This document shows, piece after piece, positions 5,165-11,419 of a stretch of 11,419 nt of DNA (position 1 is the stretch's first letter; every line of letters starts with the position of its first letter). The stretch is from NCBI GenBank assembly GCA_905479535.1, contig CAJQMW010000494.1, positions 1 to 11,419 of the forward strand, written 5' to 3'. The notes under the pieces are model-generated. The model saw only the letters and a program-made list of their open reading frames with translations, was not told where the DNA came from and searched no databases. This DNA comes from an uncultured Maribacter sp. (GTDB lineage Bacteria; Bacteroidota; Bacteroidia; Flavobacteriales; Flavobacteriaceae). The translations under genes and the position numbers were made by a program.

Positions 5165-5929
5165 ATGGAAAATGAACTTACTTTAAAACGTTTTACGGAT
5201 ATACGCAGAGAACTGGGGTATACCCAAGCGGAATTTGCGGCACTCTTAGGCGTGTCCAGTACGACTGCCGATATTGAACGTGGGCGTACCAAATTATCCG
5301 GAAAAGTGGTGTCCGAACTTTTAAAGCAGTTTAAAATTAATCCGTTGTGGTTGTTCGGGGAAAGTGAACAACAGTATTTAGAAACTTCAAATACTAGTGT
5401 TATTCCTAAAGTTGTAACGGTAGACTCTTCCGATAGTGATAACATGGTTTTGGTAAACGCCAAAGCCGCTGCAGGCTATCCACAGAATATAACGGATACC
5501 AGCTGGTACCAGCAACTACCTGCATTTGATTTACCTATACCAGAGTTCAGGAACGCTACCTATCGCGGCTTTCAGATTGAAGGGGATAGTATGTTGCCCA
5601 ATTTGCACCCAGGGGAATGGGTTCTGGCCAGGGCCATTGAGCATATAGACCATGTGAGTGCGAACAAGATGTATGTGGTGGTGTTACAAGACTCCATTAT
5701 GGTGAAAAAGATTGAAAAAAGGCCGAATTCCAATAACATCACTTTGGTCTCGTTGAACGAAACCTACCCGCCTTACGATATTAAACCGTTTCAAGTCCAA
5801 GAGATTTGGGAAGTAAGCAGTAAGATTACCTTTAACGTAGATGCCACTACGGATAGTGGATTGTTACGCCAGTTACAGGAATCCATGCAAGAGTTAAAAA
5901 GCCAGTTGCAGCATGTCAAAAAAGTGTAG
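5165..5929 (+). CDS. LexA-like HTH-S24 peptidase transcriptional regulator
   Basis: A 254-residue repressor-type protein. Residues 5-62 form an XRE-type helix-turn-helix (LGYTQAEFAALLGVSSTTADIERG). Residues 95-225 form a LexA/CI-like S24 peptidase domain with a candidate scissile Ala103-Gly104 in KAAAGY, nucleophile Ser142 in EGDSML and general-base Lys181 in SIMVKKIEK. The Ser-Lys spacing of 39 is close to LexA's 37. All parts needed for RecA-stimulated self-cleavage appear present. The C-terminal 27 residues are a short coiled-coil-like tail (LLRQLQESMQELKSQL). A TTG two codons upstream could extend the frame, but the ATG at 5165 is preferred. Its position, divergent from a DNA repair operon across a shared operator array, argues that it represses both itself and that operon until DNA damage. 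This is inference. Confidence 0.9.
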   Translation: MENELTLKRFTDIRRELGYTQAEFAALLGVSSTTADIERGRTKLSGKVVSELLKQFKINPLWLFGESEQQYLETSNTSVIPKVVTVDSSDSDNMVLVNAKAAAGYPQNITDTSWYQQLPAFDLPIPEFRNATYRGFQIEGDSMLPNLHPGEWVLARAIEHIDHVSANKMYVVVLQDSIMVKKIEKRPNSNNITLVSLNETYPPYDIKPFQVQEIWEVSSKITFNVDATTDSGLLRQLQESMQELKSQLQHVKKV

Positions 5930-5957
5930 TGCCCTCGATGGTATGTTCTTAAAAACA

Positions 5958-6062
5958 TGTCACTTCGAGTGATTTTTCGACAAAGGAGAAAAATTGTATC
6001 GAGAAGCGGCCATTTAATAATTATTCTTGATATTTTTTTCAAGAAAAAAACTCGAACTGACG
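5958..6062. repeat. Composite inverted repeat (REP/BIME-like) between convergent genes
   Basis: Two hairpin-forming units are arranged tail to tail. Unit A (5959-6006) pairs CTTCGAGTGATTTTTC with GAGAAAAATTGTATCGAGAAG-type sequence. Unit B (6024-6062) pairs TTCTTGATATTTTTTTC with GAAAAAAACTCGAA. The outer ends are also complementary to each other: GTCACTTCGAGT (5959-5970 region) against ACTCGAACTGAC (6050-6061), one mismatch in 12. TTCGAGTGATTTTTCG-type hairpins are, from memory, a frequent dispersed repeat in Flavobacteriaceae. Lying between the S24 gene and the GNAT gene, which converge, it may also serve as a two-way terminator. Confidence 0.65.
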
Positions 6063-6090
6063 GCTTTTTGAATGTAAAGTATTGAAAGAC

Positions 6091-6531
6091 CTATGTTTGA
6101 GCGGAATTTAATTTCTTCACATAAAGCCCACTACTTTTTAGATTAAATCCGAGACTTTTATATAGACTGATGGCCGCCGTCCTATGATGACCGCTAAAAA
6201 GCAGAACGTCGTTCAATTTCCTTTTTTCGGACTGTTCCAAGAGTTTTTCCATCAATTTACGACCGATACCTTTTCCGCGATGAAGTTCAGAGACCACAAC
6301 ATCCTCCACCATTCCCTTATAACCCGAAACCACCTTGTAATTGGCCATCATGGCCATACCAATAAGTAAATCGCCTTCCATACAGCAAACCACGTCGATA
6401 GTAGCCGGAGCCTCAAAAATGGTTTTTAAGGATAGTTGTTTTATTTCCGAATTCAACTGTTGGTACAGTTCCGTCAATTGGTCTTGGAGCTGTTCGGTGA
6501 TATCTTCCGGTTGCAATAATTCTATTGTCAT
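6091..6531 (-). CDS. GNAT family N-acetyltransferase
   Basis: A 146-residue single-domain acetyltransferase that would move an acetyl group from acetyl-CoA to an unidentified amine. The acetyl-CoA pyrophosphate-binding motif is LHRGKGIGRKLME (83-95, the R/Q-x-x-G-x-G/A signature), preceded by the beta4 strand GMVEDVVVSE. The C-terminal motif B is HHRTAAISLYKSLGF (115-129), typical of GNATs. The open frame extends 18 codons upstream to an ATG at 6585. I prefer the ATG at 6531 (MTIELLQPED) because it begins the first conserved strand and because a weak -7-like TATATTTT (minus, 6565-6558) sits between the two starts. Substrate cannot be told from sequence. It is convergent with the S24 gene and divergent from the channel gene. 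Confidence 0.88.
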   Translation of the reverse strand: MTIELLQPEDITEQLQDQLTELYQQLNSEIKQLSLKTIFEAPATIDVVCCMEGDLLIGMAMMANYKVVSGYKGMVEDVVVSELHRGKGIGRKLMEKLLEQSEKRKLNDVLLFSGHHRTAAISLYKSLGFNLKSSGLYVKKLNSAQT

Positions 6532-6638
6532 GGTTGTTTCTTTTAGAATGTACACTAAAAATATACCTTTTTCTTCATCATTCACCTAATGAAACTATTT
6601 TCTAAATGATGTATATTTAGAAGCTTACCAAAGCTATC

Positions 6639-7715
6639 ATGGACATGAAAATTTTTTTTTGCTTGCTTGGGATTTTATCATGTATGGCCATAAAGGGTCA
6701 AAGCTTAAACGACACCTTGTTAGTTGGGTATACGCGTGCAGCCCCTTTTATCGTCTTAAACGACGATAGGGTAGAGGGCTTGAACGTATGGTTGTGGAAA
6801 CAGGTAGCCCAGGGTGTAGGCAAGCCCTACAAGATGGTGCAGATGGACTTTTCTAACATGTTGGATTCCCTAAAAACCGGCGGTATAGATATTAGCATCA
6901 ATCCTTTGACCATTACCAGTAATCGAAGTAAGGAGATGGAGTTTACCCATTCGTTCTATGCATCTAATTCCACTGTTGCCGTAGCACAAGTTTCGTCCTT
7001 CAATAAGTTCATGACCTTTATCAAAGGTTTTTTTAACCTTAATTTTCTCAAGGGATTGTTTCTCCTGCTATTAATTATCTTAATTTTTGGTTTTTTAGGC
7101 TGGTATTTTGAGCGGAAAAGGAATCCAGAAAACTTTAGACCCACCTATAGGGGTATTTGGGATGGCCTCTGGTGGTCGGCCGTAACCTTAACGACCGTTG
7201 GCTACGGAGATAAGGCACCTAAAACGCGGATGGGTAAAATATCCGCTTTGGTTTTAATGTTCGGGGGGCTTTTGTTCATTTCCGGGCTTACGGCAAGTAT
7301 TGCCTCTAGTTTAACCGTGAATCAGATGAGCAATAATCCGGAGGGATTCAATGAGTTCAAAAACCGAAAAGTGGGCACCATAGCCAAATCCGGTACCCGC
7401 ACCTTTTTGTCCGAACATTTTTTTAAGAATGTAAGCACTTATCCTGGAGTGGTACCTGGACTTAAGGATTTGAAAAAAGGTAAAATCGAAGCTTTTTTAT
7501 ACGACGAGCCCATTTTAAAATATAGGATTCAAAAAGATTCCAGTCTTAACGATTTGGATTTACTCCCACTAAAATTTGATGTTCAGTTTTACGCTTTCGG
7601 TCTACCCAAAACACATACAAGACTAGAGCAACAAATTTCGCAAAGAATCCTTGAAATCATGGAATCCAAAGAATGGGAAATCGTGTTGAACGAGTATGGA
7701 CTGGCAGAACTTTAA
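6639..7715 (+). CDS. Prokaryotic glutamate-receptor-like potassium channel (GluR0-type)
   Basis: A 358-residue protein with the order expected of bacterial ionotropic glutamate receptors. A signal peptide (1-20) is followed by ligand-binding half S1 (about 25-115), a TM helix (138-155), a pore loop with selectivity filter TVGYGD (186-191), a second TM helix (200-223) and ligand-binding half S2 (235-355). The K+-channel filter TxVGYGD indicates potassium selectivity. In S1, PLTITSNRSKEMEFTHSFY places Arg96 where these receptors bind the ligand alpha-carboxylate. In S2, FLYDEPIL places Asp289 where the amino group is usually bound, so an amino-acid ligand is likely. Four subunits should form the channel in the inner membrane with the binding domain in the periplasm. 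ATGs at 6639 and 6645 are both possible. A near-consensus -7 box TATATTTA is at 6612-6619. Confidence 0.9.
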   Translation: MDMKIFFCLLGILSCMAIKGQSLNDTLLVGYTRAAPFIVLNDDRVEGLNVWLWKQVAQGVGKPYKMVQMDFSNMLDSLKTGGIDISINPLTITSNRSKEMEFTHSFYASNSTVAVAQVSSFNKFMTFIKGFFNLNFLKGLFLLLLIILIFGFLGWYFERKRNPENFRPTYRGIWDGLWWSAVTLTTVGYGDKAPKTRMGKISALVLMFGGLLFISGLTASIASSLTVNQMSNNPEGFNEFKNRKVGTIAKSGTRTFLSEHFFKNVSTYPGVVPGLKDLKKGKIEAFLYDEPILKYRIQKDSSLNDLDLLPLKFDVQFYAFGLPKTHTRLEQQISQRILEIMESKEWEIVLNEYGLAEL

Positions 7716-8419
7716 GGATTATAGCCTTCTACATCTCCTAAAGAAAGCGTTAGGGGGCCAAATTCATGGGATTTGGGCAAAAATGCCCCACTTTGGGTCA
7801 CCAACCAATCGTCCCAAGTAGCCTCAAGTCCACCAATAGGAATGATCCTAACCCACATTTTAAAACTTTTCGGGAAGCCGCTTGGTTGTAGTATCCAAAG
7901 ATAAGAATCGCCAGGGGTGGAGCCACCGGAAGTATAGGTGACCAAAAGTCCGTCCGAACCATCTTCCAAAGTAACGATACTTCGCTTGGTACCCTTATCA
8001 AAAACCTTGTAGGGCGCTACAAGCCAAAAGGAATCGTTATTAAAAAAATCGATGGCCTTCCCCACAATAGCATCACTATCATTTTCGTTCAATCGTTGTC
8101 CGTTTTTATAAGCCAAACTGGATTCCGGGGCGATCAGATCTACCTTCACTTCATAATCGTCCCAGTTTACTATTACGGCCCCATTCTTTTTATCCCACTT
8201 ATATTTGTTTTTTCCTCTTTGGTAGGACCATTCCAAAAAACGGGTGTTCTGGTACTGCTCGTAATTTAAAGTAGCTAACATTTTTTGGGCAAGCGCATCG
8301 GCCTCAGGGCCAGCTTGGCCTTTGGGAAGCTTTTCGTTATAAATTGCATAAATAGTTCCAAAGGCAATGATTGCCAGTAGAAGTAGAACACCTAAAATTT
8401 TCAAGAGTTTACGAATCAT
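7712..8419 (-). CDS. Membrane-anchored conserved hypothetical protein
   Basis: A 235-residue protein with one N-terminal hydrophobic segment (about 5-27, after the basic MIRKLLK) that could be an uncleaved anchor or signal peptide. The rest is a Trp- and Tyr-rich, beta-strand-rich domain with recurring motifs: NTRFLEWSYQRGKNKYKWDKKNG (58-80), FWLVAPYKVFDKGTKR (131-146), DGLLVTYTSGGSTPGDSYLWIL (154-175) and ATWDDWLVTQSG (200-211). Alternating strands of this kind recall periplasmic lipoprotein-carrier-like half barrels, but I cannot name a family. Its stop codon overlaps that of the convergent channel gene in TTAA (7712-7715). It is separated from ggt upstream by about 200 bp, so probably has its own promoter. 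Confidence 0.75.
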   Translation of the reverse strand: MIRKLLKILGVLLLLAIIAFGTIYAIYNEKLPKGQAGPEADALAQKMLATLNYEQYQNTRFLEWSYQRGKNKYKWDKKNGAVIVNWDDYEVKVDLIAPESSLAYKNGQRLNENDSDAIVGKAIDFFNNDSFWLVAPYKVFDKGTKRSIVTLEDGSDGLLVTYTSGGSTPGDSYLWILQPSGFPKSFKMWVRIIPIGGLEATWDDWLVTQSGAFLPKSHEFGPLTLSLGDVEGYNP

Positions 8420-8516
8420 TTACAAGTTTTTGTACTGAAATTTAAATTTGTTTTGAACAAGTAATCACAATATGAGGACATTTAGATTATGGATTATTGT
8501 TTTACTACACTATTTT

Positions 8517-8553
8517 TTGAATTTGAACTTGAATTTGAATTTGACACTTGAAC
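8517..8553. repeat. Hexanucleotide repeat tract TTGAAY
   Basis: Six head-to-tail units: TTGAAT, TTGAAC, TTGAAT, TTGAAT, TTGACA, then after one extra C, TTGAAC. The tract lies in the 198-bp gap between ggt and the 235-residue hypothetical protein. Each unit carries a TTG like a -33 element. No coding frame covers it. Confidence 0.7.
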
Positions 8554-8572
8554 TTATTTACTAACGAATAAT

Positions 8573-8591
8573 ATTAATTTTTGTAATTAAT
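8573..8591 (-). terminator. Possible AT-rich hairpin downstream of ggt
   Basis: ATTAATT (8573-8579) and AATTAAT (8585-8591) can form a 7-bp stem with a 5-nt loop, 27 bp past the ggt stop on the minus strand. The stem has no G-C pairs and no T-run follows, so terminator function is doubtful. Confidence 0.25.
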
Positions 8592-8617
8592 CCCACTCCC
8601 TTTGGTGCTTAGGGGGC

Positions 8618-10303
8618 CTAATATCCTACTGCGGTATCGTCGCCACGCTTATCGGCACCGCCCTCTAATTTACCGTTCGGTAATATTCGTATGGCATCGA
8701 CCTTTCCAATAATTGGGGTACGTTCTTCATTAATGATATAGCCTTTGGTTTTCATTTCCTCTTTTAAGGTGTCCGGAAAGCCTTCTGGCTCAAAAATAAC
8801 CATGTCCGGCATCCATTGGTGGTGAAAGCGAGGTGCATTCACGGCCTCTTGCATGCTCATGTTAAATTCATAGGTATTCAAAATAGTTTGGGCAACAGCG
8901 GTAATGATAGTGGATCCGCCCGGAGTACCGACTACCAGCCAGAGCTTTCCGTCCCGCTCCACAATAGTAGGGGTCATACTGCTTAACATACGTTTTTCTG
9001 CGGCAATACTGTTGGCTTTAGCACCTATAAGTCCGAACATGTTGGGAACGCCCGGTTTGGCACTAAAATCGTCCATTTCATTATTAAGGAAAAAGCCCAA
9101 TTCATCAGAGTACAGTTTTGAGCCATAAGCGCCATTTAAAGTGGTGGTCACCGATACCGCATTCCCTTCGTCATCTACAATGGAATAATGGGTAGTTTCC
9201 ATACTTTCCACTATTTCTATATTTCCACGCTCCACTTCCGATGATTTGGTAGCTGTATCAAAAGAAAAATTTTGCATCCGTTCGTGTAGGTAGCTTTCAC
9301 TTAAGAGTACATCTAAAGGTATATCCACGAAATCGGGATCCCCTAAATAGTAGTTGCGGTCGGCATAGGCCCTACGCGATGCTTCGGTAAATAATTGTAC
9401 CGTTTTCGCAGAATTATGACCAAAATCAGTAATATCATAGGGTTCCATCATTTTAAATATCTGGTTGATGGTTACGCCGCCACTACTTGGCGGACTCATG
9501 GAAATGATGCGTAAGTCCTTATAATTAAAAATAATGGGTTGACGCCAAATGGCCTCGTACTTTTCTAAATCCTCTTCGGTAACAAAACCTCCGTTTTCTT
9601 GAATAAAAGCCGCCAATTTTTGGGCGACTTCCCCTTTGTAAAATCCGTCCCTACCATTTTCAGCTATTTTTCGCATGGTATTGGCCAGAGCGGGATAGGT
9701 AATGATGTCCCCTTCTTTGAATTCCGTGGCAAATTTGGTGCTATCACCGTTCACCGTAATAAATTTTTCCCGTTGGCTCGCCAGTCTTTTTTCTTGGTTG
9801 GTGGTAACCACTACCCCCTTTTTGGCCAATGCAATAACGGGTTCAAAAATATCCTTGAGTGGGAGGGAGCCGAATTTTTTATGTACCTCGATTATTCCGG
9901 CAACGGTACCCGGAACGCCTACGGCAGTAGCTCCCGATATGCTCATATCCGGTATGACATTTCCGAGCGAATCCAAATACATATCCTTGTGCCCCGATAA
10001 AGGTGCTTTTTCTCGGTAATCCAGCCCCCCTACGTCACCATTGGCTTTTCTGTACACCATGAAACCACCGCCACCAAGGTTCCCTGCAAAAGGATACGTA
10101 ACGACCAAAGCCATTTCCGTGGCGACCATTGCATCGAATGCGTTACCTCCTTTTTTCATGATTTCAACCCCAATCTTAGAGGCCTCTTCGCGGGCGGATA
10201 CTACCATGGCCTCGTCCGTAACCAGACCTTTGGGTTCGGCGGGAGCTTTTTTACAGTGTGATAATAGGAACAGGCATACAACTAAAAGGGAAATTCTTTT
10301 CAT
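8618..10303 (-). CDS. ggt: Gamma-glutamyltransferase, lipoprotein
   Basis: A 561-residue gamma-glutamyltransferase/glutathione hydrolase precursor, full length for the family. It cleaves the gamma-glutamyl bond of glutathione and related compounds, and self-processes into two subunits. The N-terminal region LFLLSHCKK looks like a Bacteroidota lipoprotein signal with Cys17 as lipid site (the preceding His is unusual). Substrate-site DYREKAP (95-101, Arg97) and PPSSGG (271-276) are in the large subunit. The small subunit should begin at the catalytic Thr370 in METTHYSIVD. Then come NNEMDDFSAKPGVPN (407-421), RMLSSMTPTIV (438-448) and oxyanion-hole glycines in GTPGGSTII (459-467), all canonical. 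It follows acpH by 32 bp on the same strand, so the two are likely cotranscribed. Confidence 0.96.
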   Translation of the reverse strand: MKRISLLVVCLFLLSHCKKAPAEPKGLVTDEAMVVSAREEASKIGVEIMKKGGNAFDAMVATEMALVVTYPFAGNLGGGGFMVYRKANGDVGGLDYREKAPLSGHKDMYLDSLGNVIPDMSISGATAVGVPGTVAGIIEVHKKFGSLPLKDIFEPVIALAKKGVVVTTNQEKRLASQREKFITVNGDSTKFATEFKEGDIITYPALANTMRKIAENGRDGFYKGEVAQKLAAFIQENGGFVTEEDLEKYEAIWRQPIIFNYKDLRIISMSPPSSGGVTINQIFKMMEPYDITDFGHNSAKTVQLFTEASRRAYADRNYYLGDPDFVDIPLDVLLSESYLHERMQNFSFDTATKSSEVERGNIEIVESMETTHYSIVDDEGNAVSVTTTLNGAYGSKLYSDELGFFLNNEMDDFSAKPGVPNMFGLIGAKANSIAAEKRMLSSMTPTIVERDGKLWLVVGTPGGSTIITAVAQTILNTYEFNMSMQEAVNAPRFHHQWMPDMVIFEPEGFPDTLKEEMKTKGYIINEERTPIIGKVDAIRILPNGKLEGGADKRGDDTAVGY

Positions 10304-10335
10304 ACGTAATGTGGATGTTTTGTTGATTGGTCTAG

Positions 10336-10920
10336 TTAAAGCAATTTGAATTTTTGCTGGGAAAAGATAATCAATTCCTCGAAAAACCGGGTAAATTCCT
10401 TTTCAAAATCGGCATAGTTTTCCTCCAGGTCCACGATGGCGAAATTCATTTTAGATTTATTTTGAGTCCTACGGTTCATGCCGTTCAGTACCTTGGCAAT
10501 ACCTTCCATTTTGGAGTAGTTATAAATCCAATTGTCGGTAATCATATAGGGCATCATCCGTTTAACGCCATCGGGCAGCACAGGATAATTATCCTCTAAA
10601 AGATCATAAAAATTGTTCACGAACATATCCAGGGGAATATCGGAATAAACGGACCAATTTTTAGCCAAAAAATGGTCGTAGAAAATATCCACGATCACAC
10701 GGCTATAATGGCTGTAATTACCATGAAGTCGTTTACTGCTAATTTTTGGAATGGGATGACTGTCGGTGTAAGTATCGATTTGACGGTGCAGTTCAATGCC
10801 TTTTTGTACCCTTGGCGGTAGGTGCTTGAACTTGTTTCCTCGTATACTGTCGGCAATAAAATTCCCTACGGTAATTTCGGGATCGCCAAAAGACAAGTAA
10901 ATGTGGGCAAGAAAGTTCAT
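10336..10920 (-). CDS. acpH: Acyl carrier protein phosphodiesterase (DUF479)
   Basis: A 194-residue cytoplasmic protein matching the length and pattern of ACP hydrolyase, which removes the 4'-phosphopantetheine arm from holo-acyl carrier protein. Hallmarks are MNFLAHIYLS at the N-terminus, VGNFIADSIRG (18-28), GIELHRQIDTYTDSHP (41-56) and VDIFYDHFLAKNW (77-89). The His/Asp residues in these motifs are the expected metal-binding set of this HD-phosphatase-like family. The start is ATG at 10920, as in E. coli (MNFLAH). It lies upstream of ggt in a likely two-gene operon and divergent from glmM. Enzymatic assignment is by family; ACP as true substrate in Bacteroidota is not established to my knowledge. 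Confidence 0.92.
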   Translation of the reverse strand: MNFLAHIYLSFGDPEITVGNFIADSIRGNKFKHLPPRVQKGIELHRQIDTYTDSHPIPKISSKRLHGNYSHYSRVIVDIFYDHFLAKNWSVYSDIPLDMFVNNFYDLLEDNYPVLPDGVKRMMPYMITDNWIYNYSKMEGIAKVLNGMNRRTQNKSKMNFAIVDLEENYADFEKEFTRFFEELIIFSQQKFKLL

Positions 10921-10986
10921 TAATCGATGATATTATGGTAAGGTCGAATTTACGAATTGCTAAACTCCCAATTGGTAACAGACCTT

Positions 10987-10994
10987 TATATTTG
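10987..10994 (+). promoter_or_regulatory. Predicted -7 box of glmM promoter
   Basis: TATATTTG matches TAnnTTTG exactly, 19 bp upstream of the glmM ATG. No TTG is found at the usual -33 distance. Confidence 0.6.
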
Positions 10995-11013
10995 CAAAAA
11001 CTTAATTGAAAAT

Positions 11014-11419
11014 ATGACTCTTATCAAATCTATTTCTGGAATTAGGGGCACTATAGGTGGGAAGCCCGGAGACAATTTGACCCCTATCGATGCCGTAAAG
11101 TTTGCCGCTTCCTACGGTATTTGGTTAAAGGAGAATTCCAAAAAGGATAAATTGAAAGTTGTTATTGGGCGTGACGCCCGTTTATCCGGGGAAATGATAC
11201 AAAACCTAGTGGTATCCACTTTGGTGGGTCTTGGGATTAATGTTATTGACCTGGACTTGTCCACTACACCCACAGTAGAAATTGCCGTACCCTTGGAAAA
11301 AGCGGATGGAGGTATTATCCTTACCGCCAGTCACAATCCCAGGCAGTGGAACGCTTTAAAGCTATTGAATGAAAAGGGGGAGTTTTTGGATGCTGCCCAA
11401 GGCGCTAAAATATTGGAAA
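11014..11419 (+). CDS. glmM: Phosphoglucosamine mutase, N-terminal part (runs off right edge)
   Basis: The first 135 codons of an alpha-D-phosphohexomutase. Reading from ATG at 11014 gives MTLIKSISGIRGTIGG, then VVIGRDARLSGE (49-60), STTPTVEIAV (83-92) and the active-site phosphoserine loop ILTASHNPRQWNALKL (102-117), with Ser106 as the phosphorylated residue. SISGIRGTIGG plus TASHNP is typical of Bacteroidota enzymes annotated GlmM, which convert glucosamine-6-phosphate to glucosamine-1-phosphate for peptidoglycan and LPS precursors. A phosphomannomutase/phosphoglucomutase role cannot be fully excluded because the sugar-binding loop lies outside the window. The start lies 19 bp after a consensus -7 box. 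It is divergent from acpH. Confidence 0.92.
   Translation, partial: MTLIKSISGIRGTIGGKPGDNLTPIDAVKFAASYGIWLKENSKKDKLKVVIGRDARLSGEMIQNLVVSTLVGLGINVIDLDLSTTPTVEIAVPLEKADGGIILTASHNPRQWNALKLLNEKGEFLDAAQGAKILE

Noticed and set aside
6532..6585. N-terminal extension of the GNAT protein to the ATG at 6585
   Set aside because: The extra 18 residues precede the conserved first strand and a weak -7-like box lies inside them; the ATG at 6531 fits better, though the longer form is not excluded.
9599..10019. Two long plus-strand frames opposite ggt
   Set aside because: They lie fully inside the ggt coding region and show no recognisable domain; antisense shadows.
10921..10980. Promoter for acpH (minus strand TAAATTCG with an upstream TTG)
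   Set aside because: One mismatch to TAnnTTTG and short spacing; too weak to list.

Overview
The window looks like chromosomal DNA from a marine-type member of the Flavobacteriaceae (Bacteroidota). The grounds are the near relatives suggested by the PanB, GlmM and DUF6090-type proteins, promoters of the TAnnTTTG type, roughly 40% GC with AT-rich intergenic regions, and dispersed hairpin repeats of a style I associate with this family from memory. No rRNA, tRNA, CRISPR array or transposase gene was seen.

Layout. 1-223 is the start of panB (minus strand, running off the left edge). 353-811 is a secreted NTF2-like protein and 1039-1563 an unrecognised protein with a Tudor/UvrD-C-like start. 1564-2600 looks like an inserted accessory block: an AT-rich DUF6090-type membrane protein gene framed by near-identical inverted repeats, with a structured hairpin element beside it. 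2545-2847 is non-coding and carries two adjacent hairpins.

The centre (2848-5929) is the most interesting part. A minus-strand operon encodes a radical-SAM DNA repair/modification protein (TIGR03916-type), an overlooked 54-residue basic small protein, and its partner DUF4130/TIGR03915-type protein. Divergent from it is a LexA-like HTH-S24 peptidase regulator. The 97-bp gap between them holds a regular array of GGAWATAWTCC-type palindromes overlapping the predicted promoters of both sides. Together this reads as a self-contained, damage-inducible DNA repair module under its own autocleaving repressor. The radical SAM protein ends in a textbook sliding-clamp binding motif.

The right part is mixed housekeeping. 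It holds a composite inverted repeat between convergent genes (5958-6062), a GNAT acetyltransferase, a glutamate-receptor-like potassium channel, a membrane-anchored hypothetical protein whose stop codon overlaps that of the channel gene, and an acpH-ggt pair (ACP phosphodiesterase and gamma-glutamyltransferase lipoprotein) on the minus strand. The start of glmM (phosphoglucosamine mutase) runs off the right edge.
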